From: a bacterium
GTDB taxonomy: Bacteria > Armatimonadota > Fimbriimonadia > Fimbriimonadales > GBS-DC
DNA length: 15,567 nucleotides
Direction of reading: 5' to 3'
Assembly (NCBI GenBank): GCA_029335935.2
Contig: JARJMV020000216.1
Coordinates: 1 to 15,567 of the forward strand
In this document: in pieces, positions 7,175 through 11,925 of the stretch
Layout: every line of letters begins with the position of its first letter
Numbering within the stretch: the stretch's first letter is position 1
Notes under the pieces: model-generated
Database searches by the model: none
Told to the model about the DNA's origin: nothing
Seen by the model: only the letters and a program-made list of their open reading frames with translations
Made by a program: the position numbers and the translations under genes

Positions 7175-7251
7175 TGGTCGGGGCGGGCAGACTTGAACTG
7201 CCGACCTCTCCCACCCGAAAGGAGCGCTCTACCGTACTGAGCTACGCCCCG
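7175..7251 (-). tRNA. tRNA-Pro, anticodon CGG
   Basis: The minus strand folds into a complete cloverleaf. The 7-bp acceptor stem CGGGGCG/CGCCCCG starts with C1-G72 followed by A73, as is normal for bacterial tRNA-Pro. The D stem is GCTC/GAGC, the anticodon stem CTCCT/GGGAG (one T-G pair next to the loop), the loop TTCGGGT with anticodon CGG and G37, and the T arm GGCAG-TTCAAGT-CTGCC. CCA is encoded (7177-7175). Positions 1-73 cover 7251-7178 with the usual 74-nt count. The gene is convergent with the portal gene and divergent from gcvT. It has its own promoter at 7260-7289. No clear terminator follows on the minus strand, where the DNA is the end of the portal gene. Confidence 0.97.
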
Positions 7252-7259
7252 ACCACACA

Positions 7260-7289
7260 ATTTTACCCCATTCCACACCTCAGCGTCAA
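7260..7289 (-). promoter_or_regulatory. Promoter of tRNA-Pro
   Basis: On the minus strand TTGACG (7289-7284) and TAAAAT (7265-7260) are 18 nt apart. The predicted start lies a few bases before the first tRNA base at 7251, so the 5' leader removed by RNase P would be very short. Confidence 0.75.
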
Positions 7290-7326
7290 GAGGGCAGGAG
7301 GAATCGCGCCCTACACCCCGAAACGA

Positions 7327-8409
7327 ATGCCTATGCAACGCACTGCACTTTACGAGGCGCACTTGGCGGCAGGCGGTCGGATGGTCGAGTTCGCAGGCTG
7401 GCAGATGCCCGTGCAATATGCAGGAGTCATCCACGAGACCCTCGCCGTGCGCCGACGCTGGGGTGTGTTCGATGTGAGCCACATGGCGCGCGCCTACTTT
7501 CGCGGCAGCCACGCCCGCGCGTTCCTGCAACGGCTGGTTCCCTCCGACCTCAGCAAAGTCGCCCCGATGACAGGACAATACACCGTGCTGACCAACGAGC
7601 GCGGCGGCGTCGTCGACGATATCATCCTTTACGAACTCGCGCCCGACGAGTACCTGATGGTGTTCAACGCCGCCAACCGTCAGAAAGACCTGCAGTGGTT
7701 CCACCGCTGGCGTCGGGAGTGGGATACGCCAGTGGAGATTGACGAGCAGACCGAGCAGACCGTGATGCTCGCTGTGCAGGGACCTGAGGCGACGCGACAG
7801 CTAAGTGAGCTCCTGAACGATCCACTGGGCGCGACGCCGCGTTTTGGGGCCACTTGGGTGGAGTGGGACGGCGCACGCCTGTTCGCGGCGCGCACCGGCT
7901 ACACAGGCGAGGACGGCTTTGAACTGATTGCCCCTGCCGAGATGGGTGTCCGCCTCTGGCAAGCGTTGCTGGCGCAGGGGGCGACACCTTGCGGCTTGGG
8001 CGCACGCGACGCCCTGCGCGTGGAAGCGGGGCTTCACCTCTACGGACACGAACTCACCGACGACACGAACCCCCTCGAAGCAGGTTTGGGCTGGCTGGTC
8101 AGCGACCGCACCGACTATATCGGCGCGGACGCCATTGGGCAACTCAAGGCATCAGGCGCAACGCGCAAGCTGATGGGCGTCCGCCTGCAAGAGCGCGGTG
8201 TGCCTCGCGAAGGCTACCCCGTGCGAATCGATCATCAAGTCGTCGGCGCACTCACCAGCGGAGTCTACTCGCCTACCTTGGAACAGGGTATCGGCATGGT
8301 GTACCTACCCGTCCAACAGGCGAAGGTGGGCACCCCATGCACGGTGGAGATTCGGGGCAAAGCGGTTCCTGCCGTCGTCAGCACGCGCCGATTCCTGAAA
8401 CGGGAATGA
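7327..8409 (+). CDS. gcvT: Glycine cleavage system T protein (aminomethyltransferase)
   Basis: A 360-aa protein, the usual length. GcvT takes the aminomethyl group from the lipoyl arm of GcvH and transfers its one-carbon unit to tetrahydrofolate, releasing ammonia. The N-terminus has RTALYEAHLAAGGRMVEFAG and WQMPVQYAGVIHETLAVRRR, then GVFDVSHM. The active-site region TNERGGVVDDIILYEL (about 89-104) contains the catalytic aspartate pair position at 97-98. ARTGYTGEDGFEL, ALRVEAGLHLYGHELTDDTN, and the C-terminal GALTSGVYSPTLEQGIGMVY are all true GcvT blocks rather than the YgfZ pattern. No gcvH or gcvP lies in the window. No glycine riboswitch can be recognised in the 75-nt upstream gap, and no Shine-Dalgarno is visible close to the ATG; the ATG at 7333 is a possible alternative. 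It heads a plus-strand run of genes. Confidence 0.95.
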   Translation: MPMQRTALYEAHLAAGGRMVEFAGWQMPVQYAGVIHETLAVRRRWGVFDVSHMARAYFRGSHARAFLQRLVPSDLSKVAPMTGQYTVLTNERGGVVDDIILYELAPDEYLMVFNAANRQKDLQWFHRWRREWDTPVEIDEQTEQTVMLAVQGPEATRQLSELLNDPLGATPRFGATWVEWDGARLFAARTGYTGEDGFELIAPAEMGVRLWQALLAQGATPCGLGARDALRVEAGLHLYGHELTDDTNPLEAGLGWLVSDRTDYIGADAIGQLKASGATRKLMGVRLQERGVPREGYPVRIDHQVVGALTSGVYSPTLEQGIGMVYLPVQQAKVGTPCTVEIRGKAVPAVVSTRRFLKRE

Positions 8410-8421
8410 CTACCCGCAAGG

Positions 8422-8427
8422 TACAAT
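8422..8427 (+). promoter_or_regulatory. Possible -10 element before the small gene at 8445
   Basis: TACAAT lies in the 30-odd nt between gcvT and the next gene. No convincing -35 is seen, so this may only be a weak internal promoter, or chance. Confidence 0.25.
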
Positions 8428-8444
8428 AATCTTGAGGTGTGCCC

Positions 8445-8783
8445 GTGCGATTAGACGAGTTCAAGCAGCGAATAGAAGCCGAGTTCGGACCGAACCTGCG
8501 CAACGCCACGCCTGCGAATGTGCGCGAATTTCTGGACAAACTGCAACAAGAGGCGTGGGAGCACCAGCGCCGCCACAGCGAACGCTACGAAATGCCCGTC
8601 GAGAACGCGCGCACCTACGAAGAGGTGATGAAAGAGTTCTTCGTGGATGTGCTGGATCTGCCTGCCGAGAAAGCCGTGATGCTGCTGTGGACGCTCGCAC
8701 TGGATCTCACCTTCGCCGCGATCGAACATCAATACTCGGAAGTGTTGGATCCGCTCTTCCGCACGCTGGAGAGCAGCGACTGA
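8445..8783 (+). CDS. Small hypothetical protein, about 112 aa, mostly helical
   Basis: I do not recognise this family. The product is hydrophilic in its first half (RLDEFKQRIEAEFGPNLRNA, EHQRRHSERYEMPV) and amphipathic to hydrophobic near the end (KAVMLLWTLALDLTFAAIEH). It looks all-alpha, soluble and acidic, without signal peptide. GTG at 8445 was preferred to the in-frame GTG at 8439 because GAGG at 8434-8437 then has a normal 7-nt spacing; with 8439 the product would be 114 aa. The gene starts 35 nt after gcvT and ends with a double stop (TGA TAA). Codon and base use match the neighbours. It is probably co-transcribed with gcvT, but nothing in the sequence tells its job. Confidence 0.65.
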   Translation: MRLDEFKQRIEAEFGPNLRNATPANVREFLDKLQQEAWEHQRRHSERYEMPVENARTYEEVMKEFFVDVLDLPAEKAVMLLWTLALDLTFAAIEHQYSEVLDPLFRTLESSD

Positions 8784-8867
8784 TAAATCCCGTATTCCAC
8801 GCAGTGCGCAACTCCGCCCCCAGTGGCAGAATCTCCCATAGGAACCACTTTCGGGGAGGATACGACG

Positions 8868-9086
8868 ATGTCGTTCAAGGATGCTCAGCAGTACATCGGG
8901 CTGGAATGTGCGGTCGCCTGGCGCGATCGGCGCGGGGAAGTGCAAGAACGGAAACTGTTCATCTCGGATGTGACTTTCGTGCCGCTGTATGGCATCTGTC
9001 TGATCACCGACTACATGGAGATACGCCTTGACCGCGTAGTGAGTATCCGCGCGGCGGGCGAGATGGCGGAGACAGCGGCCGCATAG
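8868..9086 (+). CDS. Small hypothetical protein, 72 aa, predicted small beta-barrel
   Basis: The 72-aa product starts at the ATG at 8868, placed by GGGGAGGA at 8853-8860 with 7-nt spacing. An upstream in-frame extension to 8823 has no such site. Alternating hydrophobic patterns (GLECAVAWRDRRGEVQERKL, FISDVTFVPLYGICLITDYM) end with EIRLDRVVSI, a closing strand that resembles those of Sm-like and SH3-like small barrels such as Rof or the end of WYL domains. That likeness is only a pattern match and gives no function. It is followed at once by a very stable hairpin (9108-9140) that probably ends the transcript from gcvT. Confidence 0.65.
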   Translation: MSFKDAQQYIGLECAVAWRDRRGEVQERKLFISDVTFVPLYGICLITDYMEIRLDRVVSIRAAGEMAETAAA

Positions 9087-9107
9087 CCAACCCTACAAGG
9101 AAGGAAG

Positions 9108-9140
9108 CGCGCGGTGTGAGGCGCCCCCTCGCGCCGCGCG
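9108..9140 (+). terminator. Strong GC-rich hairpin, probable transcription terminator
   Basis: A continuous 14-bp stem pairs 9108-9121 with 9127-9140 around a 5-nt loop (two G-T pairs, the rest Watson-Crick). It lies 21 nt after the stop of the 72-aa gene and before the folE2 promoter region. On the plus strand it is followed by GTCAGCTCTTGAG, without a real T run, so termination may be imperfect or factor-dependent. On the minus strand CTTCCTTCC follows, but no minus-strand gene is near. Confidence 0.6.
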
Positions 9141-9178
9141 GTCAGCTCTTGAGATTCCCAAAAATCCACGCCATCGGG

Positions 9179-9184
9179 TATGAT
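9179..9184 (+). promoter_or_regulatory. Putative -10 element of folE2
   Basis: TATGAT lies 9 nt before the ATG at 9194, with only a weak -35 candidate (TTCCCA, 9155-9160, 18-nt spacer). GGTATGA occurs twice, at 9177-9183 and 9191-9197, 14 bp apart, covering the -10 and the start codon. No Zur-like inverted repeat was recognised. Confidence 0.4.
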
Positions 9185-9193
9185 TCCTGTGGT

Positions 9194-9997
9194 ATGAAAA
9201 CCCGTATATCGTTACCCGATGTCGCATCTGAGCAGGACACGCGCGGCGTGGCGCTGCATGCAGTGGGCATTCGCGAGCTGCGCCTGCCTGTGACCCTGCG
9301 CACGCCAACCAACGCCACACAACAGGTGGTCGCCGTCGCCGATTTGAGCGTGGATATCGAAGCCGAGCAACGCGGCGCGCACATGAGCCGTCTGGTCGCC
9401 ACGCTTTACGAGTGGGCGTCGACGCCGCGCACGCCCGCAGAGGTGAAAGCGTTGCTGGAAACGACGCGCGACCGACTGGGCAGCCGCGCAGCGCAACTGC
9501 AGATGCGCTTCCACTATTTCATGGAAGTGCCCGCGCCCGTCACCCACACTCTCGGCTGGCTCGATGTGGAGACCGCGTGGGAGTGCAAGCTCAACAACGG
9601 CGCATCCTTCGCCGTGAGCTACTTTGTGTTCCCTGCCATGACTCTTTGCCCCTGCAGCAAGGCCATCTCTGAGTACGGCGCACACAACCAGCGCGCCTTA
9701 GTGCGCCTGTGGCTCTATACCAAAGACAAACTCCCACGCCTGCCCGACGAGTACCTTCCGCTGGTGCAAGCCTCGGCAAGCTCCCTGGACTACCCTGTGC
9801 TGAAGCGCCCCGACGAGAAGTTCGTCACCGAGCATAGCTACGACAACCCGCGCTTTGTGGAAGATGTGGCGCGTGAGATGGCGTTGCGCTTGTCGGAACG
9901 CGAGGAGCTGAGTGGGTTCCGCGTGGAGTGCGAGTCGATCGAGTCGATTCACAACCACAACGCCTTCGCGATGTACGAGTCGCCTTTGCGGAAGTGA
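9194..9997 (+). CDS. folE2: GTP cyclohydrolase I type B (FolE2)
   Basis: A 267-aa protein of the FolE2/COG1469 family. It converts GTP to 7,8-dihydroneopterin triphosphate, the first step toward folate and, in many bacteria, queuosine. Unlike FolE it does not depend strictly on zinc. Seen are GAHMSRLVATLYEWA (61-75), the active-site segment TLCPCSKAISEYGAHNQRAL with C152 and C154 (150-169), and near the C-terminus the conserved CESIESIHNHNAFAMYES (246-263) with H253 and H255. The ATG at 9194 matches the usual family start (MKTRISLPDVASEQDTRGVA). The open frame extends upstream through the hairpin but is not family-like. There is no Shine-Dalgarno and a TATGAT box is 9 nt away, so the message is likely near-leaderless. 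An ABC ATPase of ZnuC type follows after 8 nt. Confidence 0.95.
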   Translation: MKTRISLPDVASEQDTRGVALHAVGIRELRLPVTLRTPTNATQQVVAVADLSVDIEAEQRGAHMSRLVATLYEWASTPRTPAEVKALLETTRDRLGSRAAQLQMRFHYFMEVPAPVTHTLGWLDVETAWECKLNNGASFAVSYFVFPAMTLCPCSKAISEYGAHNQRALVRLWLYTKDKLPRLPDEYLPLVQASASSLDYPVLKRPDEKFVTEHSYDNPRFVEDVAREMALRLSEREELSGFRVECESIESIHNHNAFAMYESPLRK

Positions 9998-10005
9998 GGC
10001 GCACG

Positions 10006-10722
10006 ATGTCGCCGCTGGTCGCTGTTTCCGAGCTGGAAGTGAGTTTGGGGGGGCGCGCGGTGCTCTCAGGCGTCTCGATGGAGGTCGCGCCTGGCGAGAC
10101 GGTCGCGCTGATAGGTCCCAACGGCGCGGGCAAGACGACCCTCCTGCGCGTGCTACTGGGGCTACTGCCCTACGAGGGGCGCGTGCTGGTGCTGGGCAAG
10201 CCGCCCGAACGGCTTAGCCGCGCCGACCGACGGCAGATTGGCTATGTGCCGCAGGCGTTGCAGTTCGACCGCACGATGCCCTTGCTCACCCGCGAACTGC
10301 TCGGGGCGATGTTGGGCGACGCCCACGCCCCGCTGGAGCGCCTCCTACAAACCGTCGACGCCGCCCACCTCTTGCAAAAGCCCGTGCGCACCCTGTCGGG
10401 CGGCGAGCTGCAGCGAGTGGTCATCGCCGCGGCGCTCGCACACCAGCCCCGACTCCTGCTATTAGACGAGCCTGCCACGGGCATCGATGTCGGCGTGCAG
10501 GTGCAGTTCTACGACCTCATCGAGCAACTGCGTACGGAGCAGGGTATGGGCGTGCTGATAGTCTCTCACGACCTCAGTGTGGTCAGCCGCTATGCCACGC
10601 GCGTCGTGTGTATCCACCATCGGCTCGTCTGCACTGGCACCCCCGAAGAGGTGCTGCAGATGCCCATCTTAGAGTCGCTGTATGGGCATCCTGTGGGGGT
10701 CTATCAGCATCGGCACGATTAG
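10006..10722 (+). CDS. Metal-type ABC transporter ATPase, ZnuC/MntB-like
   Basis: A 238-aa ATP-binding subunit. Walker A is GPNGAGKTT (37-45), the Q-loop is YVPQ (80-83), the signature is LSGGELQ (130-136), Walker B is LLLLDEP (149-155) and the H-loop histidine is H188 (SHDLSVVS). The C-terminal pattern (IHHRLVCTGTPEEVL ... LYGHPVGVYQHRHD) resembles ATPases of zinc/manganese importers (ZnuC, MntB families), where a histidine-rich end is common. ATG 10006 lies 8 nt after folE2 with GAGG overlapping the folE2 stop, so the two are co-translated. No permease (ZnuB) or binding protein (ZnuA) is adjacent, so the membrane partner must be elsewhere. The stop codon TAG overlaps that of the convergent mrp gene. 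Substrate assignment to zinc is inference, strengthened by folE2. Confidence 0.82.
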   Translation: MSPLVAVSELEVSLGGRAVLSGVSMEVAPGETVALIGPNGAGKTTLLRVLLGLLPYEGRVLVLGKPPERLSRADRRQIGYVPQALQFDRTMPLLTRELLGAMLGDAHAPLERLLQTVDAAHLLQKPVRTLSGGELQRVVIAAALAHQPRLLLLDEPATGIDVGVQVQFYDLIEQLRTEQGMGVLIVSHDLSVVSRYATRVVCIHHRLVCTGTPEEVLQMPILESLYGHPVGVYQHRHD

Positions 10723-11771
10723 CGCGCCAAGCTCGCCACGCTGATCTCCGCCGCCAGTTGGCTGGCGATGGCTCGGAACGCTTGCGCTTGCGCCGAGTCG
10801 GGCGCGGCAATCACGGCGGGCTGACCTGCATCGCTGGCGACGCTCACCATGGGGTCTAACGGTACCGACCCCAGAAACGGCGCGCCCAGCCGCTCGGCGA
10901 ACACGCGCGCGCCTGGTCCGGGGAAAATCACCGTGCGTTCGCCGCAGTGGGGGCAGACGAACTCCGCCATGTTCTCCACCACGCCCAAAATCGGCGCGTT
11001 CAGCCGTCGGAACAGCGCGACCGACTTGCCCGCGATAGACGCCGCGACCGCCTGTGGCGTCATCACAATCACGACGCCCGCCAGCGGCACAATCTGCGCG
11101 GTGGTCATCGGCGCGTCGCCCGTGCCCGGCGGCAGGTCTACCAGCAGATAGTCCAGCGCGCCCCAGCGCACATCGGCGAACAGCTGCCGAACCGTGCCTG
11201 CCACAATCGGACCGCGCCACATCGCCGCCTGATCCTCTTCCAGTAAGAAACCGATGGACATCACCGACACCCCATAGCGGCGAATGGGGATAATCTGACC
11301 CGATTCCACCAGCGGATGCTCGCCCTGACAGCCCAGCATTTTGGGGATGCTGGGACCGTAGATGTCGGCGTCGAGCAGCCCCACTTTCGCGCCCATCTGC
11401 GCCAAGGCGACCGCCAAGTTCACCGAGACCGTCGACTTGCCCACGCCGCCCTTGCCGCTGGCAATCGCAATCACCTGCTTCACTTCGGGCAGCAGGTCTT
11501 CAGGGGCAATAGTGCGCCCGCGCACCTGCGCGGTCATCTCCACATTCACTGCCGACACGCCGGGAATCTGCGCAATCAGCCGTTCCGCCTCCGCCTTCAT
11601 CTGGTCTTTCACGGGGCAGGCAGGCGTGGTGAGTTCAATGACCGTCTTCACCGCGCCGTCGCAAATCACCACATCCTTCACGAACCCCAGCGACACGATA
11701 TCGCGGTGCAAATCGGGGTCTATGATGTTCTTCAAAGCGTCCAAAACATGCTCGCGCGTTACCATCGGCAT
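10719..11771 (-). CDS. mrp: Mrp/ApbC family Fe-S cluster carrier ATPase
   Basis: A 350-aa soluble P-loop protein of the Mrp/NBP35/ApbC family, which holds and transfers iron-sulfur clusters. The N-terminal MIP18/DUF59 domain covers about 1-85 (VTREHVLDALKNIIDPDLHR, with TTPACPVKDQ around C52). The deviant Walker A is ASGKGGVGKSTVSVNLAVAL (104-123). GLLDADIYGPSIPKMLG follows, then LLVDLPPGTGDAP and PQAVAASIAGKSVALFRR. The cluster-binding CxxC is CPHC at 273-276. The ATG at 11771 was chosen because AGGAGA lies 6 nt upstream; ATG 11765 is an alternative. Upstream are a TATACT box and a perfect 6-3-6 inverted repeat. The gene is convergent with the ZnuC-like gene, sharing stop-codon bases. NADH dehydrogenase clusters (nuo) are typical customers of this family. 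Confidence 0.95.
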   Translation of the reverse strand: MPMVTREHVLDALKNIIDPDLHRDIVSLGFVKDVVICDGAVKTVIELTTPACPVKDQMKAEAERLIAQIPGVSAVNVEMTAQVRGRTIAPEDLLPEVKQVIAIASGKGGVGKSTVSVNLAVALAQMGAKVGLLDADIYGPSIPKMLGCQGEHPLVESGQIIPIRRYGVSVMSIGFLLEEDQAAMWRGPIVAGTVRQLFADVRWGALDYLLVDLPPGTGDAPMTTAQIVPLAGVVIVMTPQAVAASIAGKSVALFRRLNAPILGVVENMAEFVCPHCGERTVIFPGPGARVFAERLGAPFLGSVPLDPMVSVASDAGQPAVIAAPDSAQAQAFRAIASQLAAEISVASLAR

Positions 11772-11792
11772 CGTCGGTCTCCTACGCAAATA

Positions 11793-11813
11793 CTTAGCGT
11801 GGCTAAGAGTATA
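11793..11813 (-). promoter_or_regulatory. mrp promoter region: -10 box plus inverted repeat
   Basis: On the minus strand TATACT (11813-11808) is directly followed by the perfect inverted repeat CTTAGC-CAC-GCTAAG (11807-11793). The predicted start of transcription falls inside the repeat, so a bound repressor or an RNA hairpin at the 5' end could control mrp. No clear -35 hexamer was found, so the promoter call is moderate. Confidence 0.45.
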
Positions 11814-11877
11814 CCCAACTCACACGCCGAAAGTGCAGCTTGGAACGCCAGTGTCCAGCGAGGCATTTCCCAAAACC

Positions 11878-11907
11878 TTGATTTTTCGAACAGATATTCG
11901 GTAGAAT
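11878..11907 (+). promoter_or_regulatory. Promoter of the lipoprotein-barrel unit
   Basis: TTGATT (11878-11883) and TAGAAT (11902-11907) are 18 nt apart. Transcription would start close to 11914, at the first base of the Shine-Dalgarno GGGAGGA (11914-11920) that serves the ATG at 11926. Confidence 0.6.
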
Positions 11908-11925
11908 CTAAGCGGGAGGATGACT

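Noticed and set aside
7252..7326. Glycine riboswitch upstream of gcvT
   Set aside because: The 75-nt gap is too short for a glycine riboswitch, is partly used by the tRNA promoter, and shows no aptamer-like pattern.
9087..9193. Zur box, preQ1 or tetrahydrofolate riboswitch before folE2
   Set aside because: No AT-rich Zur-type inverted repeat or aptamer pattern was seen, and the predicted leader is only a few nucleotides.
9116..9193. N-terminal extension of FolE2 from an upstream start
   Set aside because: The extension reads through the terminator-like hairpin, has no ribosome site and adds 26 residues absent from the family; ATG 9194 matches the normal FolE2 start.
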